Source: Trichosphaerium sp. ATCC 40318
Taxonomy: Eukaryota > Discosea > Flabellinia > Trichosidae
Reading direction: 5' to 3'
Length of the DNA stretch: 64,000 nucleotides
NCBI GenBank assembly: GCA_038496445.1
Contig: JALMLS010000489.1
Span: 1 to 64,000 of the forward strand
Shown here in pieces: positions 1-11,183 of this stretch; within the stretch, counting starts at the first letter, position 1, and each line of letters begins with the position of its first letter. Under the pieces are notes generated by a model. It did not search any database, was not told the DNA's origin, and saw nothing but the letters and a program-made list of their open reading frames with translations. The position numbers and the translations under genes were made by a program.

Positions 1-288
1 AAAGATGAAGAAGATACACCCATTGTATTGGCTGCAAACAAAATAGATAGAAGAGTAGAAAGACAAGTAACACAAGAAGCTATTGATAATCTTAGTAGCA
101 ATTATGGTATACCTTGCTTGAATACAAGTGCAAAGAATTATGTTAACGTGGATGAGACTTTTCATGAGTTATGTCGATTGGCACGTAAAAAAGTGGATAT
201 GGTAATCCTCAAAAAAAGAAAAAGAGAAGATGCACTATCCTGTGATTTATCGCGAACTTCCAATCCAAAAAGAAAACGCGAAGTGTAA
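1..288 (+). CDS. Ras-superfamily small GTPase, C-terminal part
   Basis: The frame is open from base 1, so the gene starts outside the window. It holds the last two nucleotide-binding motifs of a small GTPase: NKID (G4, guanine specificity) near base 37 and TSAK (G5) near base 121, followed by the usual C-terminal helix. The tail after the GTPase fold is very basic, with runs of KKRKRE and PKRKRE. It has no CAAX box, so Rho, Ras or Rab type prenylation is not supported; a nuclear or otherwise basic-tail subclass is possible. The subfamily cannot be decided without the missing N-terminal half. Confidence 0.8.
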   Translation, partial: KDEEDTPIVLAANKIDRRVERQVTQEAIDNLSSNYGIPCLNTSAKNYVNVDETFHELCRLARKKVDMVILKKRKREDALSCDLSRTSNPKRKREV

Positions 289-652
289 AGCCTCCATTTT
301 TCAAAAAAAAATTTGATTGTGAGCAACCTCGTGCTATTTCTCATTGATCATTTGCAACATTCATAACAAAATTATTGAGAATACCTATAATGCTACTTGC
401 CTAGCATCACAACAGATTGATTCCATGTTCTACAAAACAAATATCTGTACAACTTTTTGCTGTTAAAATTAAGAAAATTCTACGGGAAGTTTGCTTCTTT
501 TTCCCTTACCAAATGTAAAAAAGGGTAAATTTATTCTTAGTAGCACTTGCGTACTACAGATGATACAAAGGGGCACTTTATAAGGAAAAATAAAGGAGTA
601 TAACCGATTTCGGTTTTACGAACTCTAAAACGATTCCTGTGCTCTTGTACTA
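289..652. other. Intergenic, no gene seen
   Basis: AT-rich spacer between two convergent genes. Only short unsupported open frames are present; I see no repeat or RNA gene. Confidence 0.6.
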
Positions 653-1104
653 CTATATCTCTGCGTAGTTGTTTCGTTTCTTGACGTGTAGTACAAATAT
701 AACAACTCCAGCAATAATCACGCCCAAAACGATAACTAGACCAATTGATAGCCCAACGAAGAGCCCGACCTTTGATTTCCCATCTAGTGGAGCAGAACCG
801 CCACAAGTTGGCACTCTATCCACTTTACATTGTTCACCAGGCCAAACAAGAAAGTTTGTGCTATTGCACGCACTGCATTTGTTAAAGTGCTGGCACAGTT
901 TTACAGTGCAAGTACTGTTCGTTGTACATTTATCAAACACGCCGCCAGGACAAAAGCATTGGCAAGTCTAAACGCCTCGTAGTTAACAAATGCGATTGTA
1001 CAAAGTTAAAGACAAAAAGGTACTCCTGTTTGTTCTGCTGCTTTGCACAGACATAATAGAACGCATAGAATTACTACTGATACAGTTAGTGTTTGTAAAG
1101 CCAT
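653..1104 (-). CDS. Small type I membrane protein, cysteine-rich ectodomain
   Basis: Two exons (1104-1024 and 967-653) are joined by a 56-base intron, GTACCT...TTTAG, giving about 131 residues. Order: signal peptide (MALQTLTVSVVILCVLLC), a short ectodomain with about nine cysteines (CQCFCPGG, CTTNSTC, CNSTNF and so on) and NxT/NxS sites, one transmembrane helix (VGLFVGLSIGLVIVLGVIIA) and a short KKR-containing cytoplasmic tail. The start is the first ATG and makes a proper signal peptide. I do not recognise the family; the cysteine spacing recalls plexin/PSI-like repeats only loosely. Confidence 0.7.
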
Positions 1105-1134
1105 TTTAGTGTATTCTGCTACAGCAGTTTGGCG

Positions 1135-1735
1135 AGGTCAAACGTGAAACAATTTATCACAAAACTGTTTTTGAAAAAAGCGTACCTCTTTGTAGCTCTA
1201 TTTGAGTGTAGGTTAGCTTTGAAACTATTCGTCTGTATTGTTGCCTCCTGTGTATATTGTCAGTGCCGGCTGTGTATAATCTTCAAAACACATATCTTAC
1301 TTTTTACTGGAATGTGAGTTTTTTCGCATTTCTATATTCTCGTTAAAGAAACGCTTGCGCATTTAATAGAGTGCTTACGTTTTCAAAACATAACAATTTT
1401 GTTAGGGGTTACAGCGTTGTGGTTCGTACCGTTGAATACACGCAAAGGTATACCATGCGTAGTAGAACTAATCATATTCATATTTGCTATTCTGTTTTTG
1501 GTTTCTACCTCGTTACTACATTTGTGGTATGCTTTAAATATAGTTTCTTGGACAGTACTCACATGTTCTAATTGGGAATATGCCTCTGAGAGCCACTTCC
1601 TGGCTGGTTTGCACGTCATTTAATACGGTATGGGGTGCTTCTGTATACTAGGTATCATGCGTTCAAGACTTGGAGAAGAAAAGAATGTATCCAATGGACA
1701 AAAGAAACGATGTTTGACTCGTCTAGAAAGCGCAA
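1135..1735 (+). CDS. Possible small multi-pass membrane protein
   Basis: Weak model. Open segments separated by intron-like gaps encode hydrophobic stretches: around 1220-1310 (YCCLLCILSVPAVYN in one frame) and 1400-1620 (VVELIIFIFAILFLV then LLHLWYALNIV). A hydrophilic tail at about 1650-1735 ends in TAA after an acceptor at 1652. Splice phases do not close cleanly between the first two pieces and I found no convincing start codon. It could equally be a decayed gene. The opposite-strand frame over 1383-1619 looks less protein-like. Confidence 0.3.
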
Positions 1736-2063
1736 CATAATAACTATAAGCTATAGAGGTATTACACCAGTAATGGGACTGAGTCTGTTGTTAGGTTCAT
1801 TCGATTACAACATGTGCATTGAAAGGTCATGGCCAGCTGGCTGTGTTGTCCAGTAGAGTTGAACAGAGTACTCAGACCCTCGTTGTCCACTATTGAGTTT
1901 ATGGAAGGTTTGTTGACTAACGAGCAAGTACAGTCTCTTTGAGTCAAGTAGTTTACTAAACTCACCGTGTTTAATAACATTAGTAAGGGATTCTCTTGAA
2001 GTCAAGTAGTTTACTAAACTCACCAGATTTACTAACGCAGCTAATCAATTTTCGGATACTACA
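1736..2063. repeat. Spacer with two direct copies of a 20-bp motif
   Basis: AGTAGTTTACTAAACTCACC occurs at 1947-1966 and again at 2005-2024, just before the first exon of the MORN-variant gene. The same motif occurs once, inverted, at 59710-59729, before the paralogous gene at the other end of the window. It therefore marks the outer edge of the inverted duplication and is probably 5' flanking or promoter sequence. Confidence 0.6.
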
Positions 2064-3997
2064 ATGCTACAGCGTATGTAACAATGACTTCAGTAATATT
2101 GTAACAAATAACCACGTTTAGGCTCATTTATTGTAGCCTCACGGCCTAGAACCACGTGCAATAGATATCGAAAGGGTTTAGTGGAACTACCACGATTTAA
2201 ATCTAGAACTACGCAAAGAGATTATAATGTATCGCCATTCTATTGCCCATCACATCGCAGCTATGTCCATAACTCACGTGAGATGACTTGCTACTCTCCT
2301 TTGAGATTCTACTCCACTGAGCCTCAAGATAATTTTGTACAAGAAATAGAACAAGTACGGCGGCACTATTGAACCTTTATTCATTTTTGTTTTTGTCACG
2401 TGATTTTTTTTTCTAACAGTTTTTTAAAACGAAGGCGTACTATAAAAACAGCAATAAGGTCTTCCAGCGTAGTTACAAAAACGGAAAAAAGAAAGGACTA
2501 GTAGAAGAGTTTTATGAAAATGGTACTCTCTCCAAAATATTTAATGTTAAAGAAGGGAAAGCAGAAGGAGAGCACAAGCAATGGAATAAAAACGGCATTT
2601 TGACTTCTCATTGCTATTATAAGAACGGTGAGATAGTGGGTGAATGCACACAGTATTATGAAAATGGAGTTAAAGAGTTTCAGTGCTATGTTAAAGATGG
2701 CAAGAAAGAAGGTGAATATAGAAAGTGGCATGACAACGGTAATATAGATGTACAATGGTATTTTAAAGAAGGCAAGGCAGACGGACAAGCCAAAGAGTGG
2801 TATAAAAGCGGTCAATTAAAGGAACTGTTCTATTGCAAAGATGGCAAGCGTGAAGGTGAACATAAAGAGTGGTATGAAACTGGTCAATTAAAGGAACTGT
2901 TCTATTGCAATAGAGACAAAAAAGAAGGAAGAGCCAAAACATGGCATGCAAATGGAAAATTAAAGCGGGACATTAACTTTTTGAATGATGAGTTTGAAGG
3001 AGAAGCGAAAGAATACTATGAGGACGGTCAATTGTGTGTACAATGTCACTACAAAGATGGCAAGAACGAAGGTGAATATAGACAGTGGCATGACAACGGT
3101 AACATAGATGTACAATGGTATTTTAAAGAAGGCAAGAAAGAAGGAGAAGCTAAAGAGTGGTATAAAAGCGGTCAATTAAGGGCAACAGAATTCTACAAGG
3201 ATGGTAAAAACGAAGGTGACTTTACAATGTGGCATGAAAACGGACAATTAAACATCCAAACAACCTATGCCAATTGTAAACAAAATGGTTTACGCAAAGA
3301 GTGGTATGAGAACGGATATATGTCATCCCTTTTGTGTTACAAAAACGACAAGTTGGAAGGTGAAGCCAAAAATTGGCATGAAAACGGGCAGATGAGTGTA
3401 CAATGTCATTTCAAAAATGACATGAAAGAAGGTGAATGCATGGAGTGGTATGAGAATGGACAGCCTGATTTCCAATGTTGTTACAAAGGTGATAAGAAAG
3501 AAGGTGAATATAAAGAGTGGCATAAAAGTGGTAACCTAAGTCAGCAATGCTATTTCAAAGATGATAAAAGAGAAGGTGAAGGCAAAGAGTGGCATGAAAA
3601 TGGTCAATTAAGTGGACATGGATACTTCAAAGAAGGCAAAAGTGAAGGTAAACACAAACAGTGGTATGAAAATGGTAAATTATCTTACACGTGCTCTTTC
3701 ATTGCTGGCGCAAAACAAGGTGAAGTCAAAGAGTGGTATGAAAGTGGTCAATTACAATTTGAATACCATTGCAAAGATGACAAACGTGAAGGTGAATACA
3801 AAGAGTGGTATGAAAGCGGTCAATTAAAAGCGCAATGCTATTTCAAAGATGACAAACGTGAAGGTGAATACAATGAGTGGCATGAAAATGGCCAACTAGG
3901 TCTTCATTGTCATTTCAAAAACGATAAAGAAGAAGGAGTCGAAAAATTATGGACTGCTGATGGTCAACTACGGGCTATATTCTTTGACAAAGGCTAA
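1947..3997. repeat. Left arm of an inverted gene duplication (partner 57666-59729)
   Basis: The 5' flank, mini-exon, presequence exon, both introns and the long repeat exon all have a counterpart in opposite orientation at 57666-59729. Identity is high in the 5' flank and at exon starts and lower inside the repeat array, where units have turned over. The arms are about 53.7 kb apart and point toward each other. Confidence 0.85.
2064..3997 (+). CDS. MORN-variant (YwqK-like) repeat protein with mitochondrial-type presequence, copy A
   Basis: Exons: 2064-2073 (MLQ plus one base), 2122-2354 and about 2420-3997; introns GTATGT...TTTAG (48 bases) and GTACGG...AACAG (65 bases; an acceptor at 2434 is also possible). 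The same three-exon structure is conserved in the paralog at 57666-59666. The first about 80 residues are rich in R, S and T with almost no acid and contain RFYST, a classic matrix-processing context, so mitochondrial import is inferred. The rest is about 22 tandem units of about 23 residues, of the form EGE.KEWYENGQL..QC.FKDDKK, the MORN-variant/YwqK repeat that folds as a beta solenoid. No catalytic domain is visible; a binding or scaffold role is likely. Confidence 0.85.
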
Positions 3998-4171
3998 TGA
4001 GAATATTTCAAGAAAACAGATTTTGAGTTTACGTTTTTTTCTTGAACCTCACACAATCGAGTCAATACACTTTGTAGTTAAAATATGTGTCAATGTAACT
4101 AAGTAATCATGAAAATGGCGAATAAGTTTGCTCACAGGAAAGTGTTTATTCCTTTTTTTTTTCTGTACATT

Positions 4172-6756
4172 TCAGAGCTCAGAATCTTTAATTCCTTGCT
4201 CAAGTTGATCGTCAGCGTTTGTCTTTCTTACAACTGTTGGTTGACTAGTAACTAACAGCGGTGTATTTTCACTTAAACCACTGTTATTATCACTTGTGCT
4301 GTCATTGTCAGAAGATGAAGGAACAGTCTTCTTTTTGTAGGCTAAAGCAATAGCGACCTAAAACCAATAGTTATTATGTTTTACATGATCTCTAGATGTC
4401 TTACCGATATTACTATACCGCAGAAAATGATAAAGAAGCCAGCTGGCGCAACTTGGTAATTTCCTCTCACTTCTCTCTTAACAGATAAAAGATCTAATAC
4501 CTTAGAAGAGAAATGAGCATGAGCTACATGTAGGGAAAAAGAAAAAGTACTTACATCATCAAATAGAATACCACTGAGCGCAATTACGAATCTATGTATT
4601 TTAGCACGTGATAAAGTTATGAGGTAAATCGTACAATCTGACTGTCTCATTTCTTAAGTGTACCATGAAAAAAACAGCAAATGCTAGAATAAACGCAGAA
4701 GCTGGCAAAATGGTTAGAAATCAAAAGTATGTGTAGATCTACAGTTTGCTTTTTTCTCTTTTGTTTGGCCGTAGACAACAATGTCGTCATATTGTGGCCC
4801 TCAAGTAAGTTGATTTGAAAATATACTTCTAAAAGGAGGTTTACCTGAAACCCAGTCTTGGTTAAGCTGTTCACAAAAGCTACCACACTTGACCCACACC
4901 ATAATAACACCAATAAATAGTACATTTGAAGATATGAACAAATTAAGTATATCTAACATCAGATTCTTCGGTTTATGTAGTTTTGTTGGTACAAAGACGA
5001 GGAATGATAAGCCCTAAGGTTATATCAAGGTTAATGATCATAGGTTAGAGAAGTGAGAAGCAAAAAGACCCTTTTTTTTTAAAATCTCCAAAATGCTGTA
5101 GTCAGTACCGTTGGGATTGTTATCATTATAGTTCCAATGAGCTGTTCTATTTTGTGAATAGACTTCAATCCACCTCGTAATATATCATGAAACTGCGATA
5201 GCTACAAAGAAAATTATAAATGTAATAATTCTCAAACCAGCTTTCAGGTAAATTAATCAAATCACGTGCCGTAAAACTGAGAATGTCCCAATATATTACT
5301 AAAATCTTGGAAAAAGTAAGTGATCAACAATCACGTGATTTTGTTTAGTTTGACATACTAGTAAGATGAGCATTGGGTGGCGTCTACCCCAAAGAGCTAA
5401 TATGCATAGTAGCGGAACAGATAAAGCGTATAAACCATAGTAATCATATTGAACAGTCAAATGAAGGGAATCATCAGAAGCTCCTAACAATAGAAAAACA
5501 GTTCCGACCTACACAGAAGCTATGAGATATCACTAGACTGTTAACAGTCATACCATTGTAACACAAGTGAGACCATAAAGTAATTTAACACGCCATGTTC
5601 CGAATACATGTGAGGACGTTTTAAGCTCAGTAAAGATGACAAGACTAAAGATAACCATACCGAGCTAGAGACATTAAAAAACCCTATTTCTCGCGAACTC
5701 GTACCAAACCAAAGCCACTAAATAGAGTGCCGAGTAGTACAACGTATTGAGAGAAGTAAGACATATGCCATGAGTCCAATACGTCAGCTCTGGTGCCATA
5801 GTAAAGATGCGTAGTAAAGGCATGTGCTGTGAAGAATATAGCAATCATTTGAGACGTTTTGTTGGAGCGTGTCATTACGCCATATAAGCAAAATAACCCA
5901 GCGAGTATACCTTGAAAAGATGGCACAAATATCATGTACCAAGGAGAACTAAACCCTGAAACAAAACATGAGCATGTGACGACAAAATTACGTCTTAGCG
6001 CTCGACTTACGCCAAGGTGCGTATTCTGGATGATGTAGGCCTGCTCTGTTTTCGAGCCACAACCAACGCATACCACAACCAATCTAAGATGCGTTAGTCT
6101 GTTAATATCACGTTTTTATCACGTGCCATTACTAATAAAAAGAGACCAGCAAGTATTAAACTGTACATTCTTTGTAAATCATCTGCTCGTTCATGTATGC
6201 TCTTAACGACTGCATACGACAAGAATAGACCTGCCACTACTAACAATGAACCAAATAAGAAGCCTGGTGGGAATCCTGGGTCGTAGTCGAATGTAAGAAT
6301 GACAAGGGTCCATTTGGCGCTTGCGGCGTAGATCAGAGAGAAGCTCTAGATAGTTTTAATAAAAAAAGAGTTGTTGACATTTTATCGGCGAAAAGAGACA
6401 ACGACGTTGTCACGTGACATACCAATAATAAGACTGCGCTATCTTTTAGTGATTTGGCTACAAAATTGAGGACAACCGCAACGACTATTGACACCAGGCA
6501 GCTTGAGTAAAGAAATTCTGTTGAAGGTGATGTATGAATGGCTATTTCTATCCATGACAGCGGTATGCCAATCTGTTGTTACACTTGAGTTTATGCGAAA
6601 AACAGCCTTTGGTTAACGTACAAATAGAAGCAGTAAGCTTATTGCTAATATAATATTAACCGCGCCTAACTTACAGCCGAATACTTCTGCCATTCCTAAA
6701 ACTAAATAAACGAAGTCAATGACAATCTCTTTCGAATTTGTTTCCCAAATTGCAAG
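4172..6756 (-). CDS. Multi-pass membrane protein of unknown family
   Basis: About 14 short exons could be followed from an acceptor at 6757 down to the TGA at 4172-4174. They encode at least ten hydrophobic helices, for example GAVNIILAISLLLLF, LVVAGLFLSYAVV, MIFVPSFQGILAGLFCLYG, YVVLLGTLFSGFGL and LFISSNVLFIGVIMVW. The protein ends in a hydrophilic tail rich in S, D and N (VPSSSDNDSTSDNN, LLVTSQPTVV). Between helices is a polar, conserved-looking stretch (WLWLENRAGLHHPEYAPW). One intron has a GC-AG boundary starting GCACGTG at about 5268. The first exon with the start codon is not resolved. A receptor or transporter is possible; I do not recognise it. Confidence 0.6.
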
Positions 6757-6901
6757 CTAAAACAAAGAAAGTTCCAAGATATGCTCATAGAACCTACATA
6801 TGAGTATTAAAATAGGCTGAGGTGACACGTGATGTACACTTTTTATAACGATTTTAGTACAACACAAATAGACAAATTAGGTTGTTAACAATGTCCTTTA
6901 C

Positions 6902-7540
6902 TTATATACTACGGTCAAGAGGTATTTTCCAACAATTTTGATAGTTTAAACATCGACTGGCCACTTCTCCATCTTTAAAGATGCCATACTCTCTCCAACC
7001 ACTTTCGTGAGCTAATGAGTACTCGCCTTGTCTGACACCATTATCAAAGAAGCAGGTAAAATACACATCACCATCTTCTAGCCACAGCTTGCTCTTCCCA
7101 TGCCTTACTCCATCTTTGAACATAGTTGATTTCGCTTTTTTCCTTCTACCAGTAAACCACACTATTCTCTTTCCGTCTTTTTTACCGTGTTTAAAATACG
7201 CTAAACGCTTCACCCATAATTCTTGCGGTTGTGAATTTGCCTCGCTTTTTTCTATGTCCACTCTGACCTTCTCTGAGGAACAAGAGGATTCTGACTCTCC
7301 TTCATCAGGGTGGTACCGTTGCCAATTTTTGTCCAATCTCGTTGCCTCTGTACAAGAAATTTGCATCACGTTTTCTTTGCGTTGGTGATACCGAAGCCAT
7401 TTGCCATGCTTTCTTAGGCTACTATCAAACCGTGAGTTTATTGCGGTATACTTCGATAGCACAGGCCACAGCTTATAAACAAAGGGCGATTGTTCTATGA
7501 TACAATGATGAATCTCAATTGGAAGACTCAATAGATCCAT
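6902..7540 (-). CDS. F-box-like protein with short MORN-variant repeats
   Basis: Uninterrupted 212-residue frame from ATG at 7540. The N-terminus (MDLLSLPIEIHHCIIEQ, then WPVLSKYTAINSRF) looks like a divergent F-box, the adaptor that links substrates to SCF ubiquitin ligases. A polar E/S-rich linker follows, then four or five MORN-variant units (YFKHGKKDGKRIVWF, MFKDGVRHGKSKLWLEDG, FFDNGVRQGEYS). This F-box plus MORN-variant layout is typical of marseillevirus-type giant viruses and also occurs in some protists. It is divergent from the next MORN-variant gene downstream. Activity as a ligase adaptor is inference. Confidence 0.7.
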   Translation of the reverse strand: MDLLSLPIEIHHCIIEQSPFVYKLWPVLSKYTAINSRFDSSLRKHGKWLRYHQRKENVMQISCTEATRLDKNWQRYHPDEGESESSCSSEKVRVDIEKSEANSQPQELWVKRLAYFKHGKKDGKRIVWFTGRRKKAKSTMFKDGVRHGKSKLWLEDGDVYFTCFFDNGVRQGEYSLAHESGWREYGIFKDGEVASRCLNYQNCWKIPLDRSI

Positions 7541-8215
7541 ACGTGGAGCTCCTTAAGGTAAACTTTAACTTTTAAGTGCGCATTCATCAAACCGAAAGAA
7601 AAAAACTGTGCAACTGCTTTTTCTGGTTTAATAGTCCCTTTTTTTTGATGTCGTTGTATTGCATGCATGATTGCAGGTATGTCTTGAAAGTTAAGCAAAA
7701 ACAAAAGTGGGACCATTACTTAACATGTTAAGGCAACAGCGACATTCTCGAAGCTTGTTTTTATTTAAAGACTACCGCTAATAACAACTGCGACTGTTAT
7801 AAAAAGGTTCACAGCTTGGAAACAAACATAACATACAGTATAAGGAGTAATACTAGCTAATTTACGCTCAAAATAGGCAAAAAGGTACGGCGAACCCTTA
7901 ACAACCATAATATAACTATTATCCGTTTCAGTCAAGCACCTAGTTATTTCGCAGTTATTTTTCGCTCTGGAAGCACTTTATTTGCTGCAGTATCCATTGG
8001 AGCACTTTTACGAGAAAAATAAATGACAAAATAACTGGACTATTACGTTGACTGAAACGGACAATATTAAAAAACACATTTTGAAAAAAATTACTCACTC
8101 GGGCCCTTTCCGGTAAAAAAGTCCGCCGAGGTTTTGTATTAATCTTAAGTTAGCTTCAAGAATTCCATTGGAATATATCATATTCGCAAATAAGAAGACG
8201 ACAACTTTGTGGATA
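7541..8215. other. Intergenic, contains a MITE
   Basis: Spacer between divergent MORN-variant genes. A minus-strand open frame at 7528-7716 (hydrophobic start, basic middle) has no supporting feature. The only clear structure is the short inverted-repeat element at 7918-8065. Confidence 0.5.
7918..8065. mobile_element. Short MITE with 18-bp terminal inverted repeats
   Basis: ATTATCCGTTTCAGTCAA at the left end is matched by the reverse complement of TTGACTGAAACGGACAAT at the right, with one mismatch. Similarity continues weakly inward (AGTTATTT against AAATAACT). Total length is about 148 bases with no coding capacity. No certain target-site duplication is visible, so the superfamily is open. 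Confidence 0.6.
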
Positions 8216-9274
8216 ATGTCCGATTGCAATCTACTCGGCATTCCTGCTGACGTACAAAAGTATATCTGCACTTTCAACAAGGAGACGTTCACAAAATTCC
8301 ATACGCTATCAAAGAGGGCAGCTACAAATACGCACTTTGATGAAAACCTGGACCGTGTTGGAGAATGGCTAAGATGGTACAATAGTGGAAAGGTACAACC
8401 CTATTGCTTAGTATTTATTTAATACATCAACAACTAATCATACTAAAAGGTACAAGTGCGTCAGCATGTACCAAATGGTATTGCCAAGAGATGGTATGAA
8501 ACAGGAGAGCTTCATGCCAAGATTCATTTTATCGATTATAAACGCCATGGTACTGAGACACGTTGGTATCGAAGTGGTCAGATAAAATATTCTGTACCAA
8601 TTATTAATGGTGAACTCAATGGTATTGAGAAATATTGGCAAGAAAGTGGACGACTTTACTGGCAGAGTACTTATGTTGATGGTAAACAAAATGGTGAAAA
8701 AAAAGTGTGGAACATAGATGGAATACTTGTAGCTCAATGTGTATTTGTTGATGATAAACAACATGGTGTTGAACGATCATGGTATGACAATGGACAACTC
8801 AATACTCAGTGTATGTATGTTGATGGTGAACGCAATGGTGAACTCAAAGAGTGGTATGATAATGGACAATTACAAATGCAGTGTATTTATTCCGAAGGTA
8901 AAAAGAATGGTGATTACATGTACTGGCATAGTAATGGACAACCCTCGATAAAATGTAATTATGTTGATGATAAGAAAAACGGTGAGTATAAACAGTGGTT
9001 TATGAATGGTCAAATTGCAGAACAATACACAGTAGTAGACGGTGAGAAGAATGGTGAATACAAAGAGTGGCATGCCAATGGACAACTTGATATTCAGTGT
9101 GTGTATGTTGATGGTAAACGCAATGGTGAACTCAAAGAGTGGTATGAAAATGGACAACTTCTAATGCAAATTATGTATGCTGATGGACAACGCACTGGTG
9201 TAAGCAAACAGTGGGACAGAGATGGTAAAGAAATTTCTAGCAGAGGCAAGGTAATAGGAATGAACCTGTTGTAA
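8216..9274 (+). CDS. F-box-like / MORN-variant repeat protein
   Basis: Two exons, 8216-8392 and 8450-9274, with a 57-base intron GTACAA...AAAAG that contains an in-frame stop, so splicing is required. Exon 1 encodes a divergent F-box-like module (LLGIPADVQKYICTFNK, KFHTLSKRAATNTHFD) ending in WLRWYNSGK. Exon 2 carries about 11 MORN-variant units such as NGELKEWYDNGQLQMQCIY. Protein of about 334 residues. Unlike the 2-4 kb gene it has no presequence, so a cytosolic or nuclear role in substrate recruitment is the simplest guess. The layout matches F-box/MORN proteins of giant viruses, but the intron shows it is expressed as a nuclear gene. Confidence 0.8.
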
Positions 9275-9375
9275 ATGGCATTAAATAATCTTGGCAAGGG
9301 GGTTAGAAAAAAGACAAGAAGTCTTATGTACTTGATTGTAGTAACCAAATAAATATAACAGTTTCTGCTGTAATA

Positions 9376-9636
9376 ATGGCGTTGAATACGCATAGATTGC
9401 ACTTTAAGGTATTCTCACATTTAGTTAGTACAGCGTTAGCAGAATTGATTATGTTGGACCACAATGCGCCTAACTTCCACTATGAGCATAAACAGACTGA
9501 TCCATTAATAATTGTAGGAAACGTAGATGTAAGTTCTTTTTTTTTTCCAATAAAAAATGGATTTATAAATGTCAACTTCAGAACAAGTACTTCTTGTTTA
9601 GACTCTAAAGACATACATACAAAAAAATTACTATAA
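9376..9636 (+). CDS. Small hypothetical protein
   Basis: ATG at 9376 opens a protein-like frame (ALNTHRLHFKVFSHLVSTAL, then HYEHKQTDPLIIVGNVD). A good donor GTAAGT follows at about 9532, and an acceptor after ...AACTTCAG at about 9582 would give a short last exon (NKYFLFRL, stop). The unspliced reading to 9636 is the alternative. No family recognised; it may be the first part of a gene whose remainder is lost, since gene-poor DNA follows. Confidence 0.35.
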   Translation: MALNTHRLHFKVFSHLVSTALAELIMLDHNAPNFHYEHKQTDPLIIVGNVDVSSFFFPIKNGFINVNFRTSTSCLDSKDIHTKKLL

Positions 9637-10421
9637 TTCTTTCGGCTTACGTTCGTTAATTTACATCGTTGTTTATTACTTCAGCCTTGCTGAGCATTCT
9701 GACAGTTTTTTTTTGGATGAATATGTAACCATTTCAGGCGTTTGAATTCGTGAGACCGAAGCTCAACATTGAACTCAACAGAAGACGCATTAACACAATT
9801 AAACTATGGCTAATATCAACAACACCCACAAACCCCTAACCAAATTCAATCAAACCTAATGTTAGAGTTCTAACACTCTCAGTTGACTTTCTTCTATCAA
9901 CTAACCAAGGAACACTAACTAAGACAATGTTGGGAGGAAGACAAAATGTCTTGTGGCTCTAGCGCAGCGCCAAGCATTTGTTATATTATACAAGAACACT
10001 TGGAAAATAAAAGAAAGGTTTTACAGTTTTTTAAAACAAATTGAAATGGAAATTTTTGGGTGGGATGTGGGTGATTGCTGCTCACCATGTTGTTTAAACT
10101 TTGTCGGTTGTTGTTGTTGTTGATTTATACAAAGTCAACTCAAGTTTACCCAAACGTCTGTAATGGAGTAAAACACGTGTACCGCCATTACTAAACCACC
10201 AAACCTTGCTGCCAGAGCAAGGTTGTGTCTAGTGATCAGTGTGTAATCATAGGGACACACTCAAGGGATAATAGTCATCAATCAAAGTATTACGGCACCT
10301 CGAGTGCCAAGTGATCGAAAACCATGGTGGTAGAAAACCCTTGAAAACTTCATTTTCTTTCCAAAACTTTTCTTTTCTTTCCTTTTTGCTGTTCACCTCC
10401 TTTTCTGAAAAATTCACATTG
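9637..10421. other. Gene-poor stretch, nothing recognised
   Basis: No credible coding exon, RNA gene or ordered repeat. Contains a short GTT microsatellite near 10107 and A/C-rich sequence at 9780-9850. Probably old transposon remains. Confidence 0.5.
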
Positions 10422-10429
10422 TATGTAAT

Positions 10430-11183
10430 TAGAGATGGCAGAAATACCGGTCTGAACCGGTTCCAGACCGAAACGCAAAGACCGGTCCGTAAACGGTCCA
10501 AACGGTCCGCTGTCAAAGGGGGTACCCTTGGAAAATCGGAAAAATAGCCGAAAAGGGAATTTTTGTCAAAGGGTACTCCCTTGGATTTTTATCGGTCCAA
10601 ACGGTCCTCTATCACAAAATCTCAGATGCCTCCATCCATTGACCTACTCACTGTGTGCATGCACATAAGGTGGCTGTACACTTTTTGTGGCAGGTTTGAA
10701 TATCACCACTTTTTTTTTTTCATACCTAAAATAGTTTAGATACTATTATTTCGCGTAAGCAATGCACTTGATAAGTTGCTCTACGCGCACAAAGTGATAA
10801 AAAGATGTTTGGGTGAAAGTGTATGAAAGTATGTAACATCACGTGATTTTGTCCAAATGTCAAAATAACGTCACCACAGGCACATTTTGACTCAAAAAAA
10901 GTAGCGGTTAGGCCAGCGTGACCTTGTTTTACCACGCTAAACTTAATTTTGTTAAAACGGGCTGATTGAGGGCTTTCAACCACTCTATGTGTAGAACTCT
11001 CAATTTTAAGGCGTTTCAGGCTACTTTTATTCAAAATAAAGTGAGTGGTGGTTCAAAAAGAAGCCAATTACATTGTTATTCACTGAATGAATACTGCTCT
11101 TGCTCTAAATCACGGACCGGTTACGGACCGAAAACCGATATATTGAAACCGGACCGGTATCGGACCAGTATTTGCCACCTCTA
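10430..11183. mobile_element. Non-autonomous hAT-type element with perfect 8-bp TSD
   Basis: Terminal inverted repeats begin TAGAGATGGCAGAAATACC on the left and TAGAGGTGGCAAATACTGG on the right (reverse complement). Both ends are flanked by the identical octamer TATGTAAT (10422-10429 and 11184-11191). An 8-bp duplication with TAGAG... ends fits the hAT superfamily. The ends are packed with subterminal CCGGTCC / GGACCGG motifs, plausible transposase-binding sites. The 754-bp element has no transposase frame, so it must be mobilised in trans. The exact duplication suggests fairly recent insertion. Confidence 0.9.

Noticed and set aside
2064-3997. YwqK repeats as a toxin-antitoxin system
   Set aside because: The antitoxin label attached to this repeat comes from bacterial annotation; no toxin partner is present and the proteins carry a eukaryotic presequence.
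7528-7716. Minus-strand frame just upstream of the small F-box/MORN gene as its first exon
   Set aside because: It overlaps the ATG of that gene in another frame and no splice pair joins the two.
6902-9274. A block of integrated giant-virus DNA
   Set aside because: Neighbouring genes are intron-rich nuclear genes and one MORN gene has its own intron; there are no viral core genes (capsid, polymerase, packaging ATPase) in the window.
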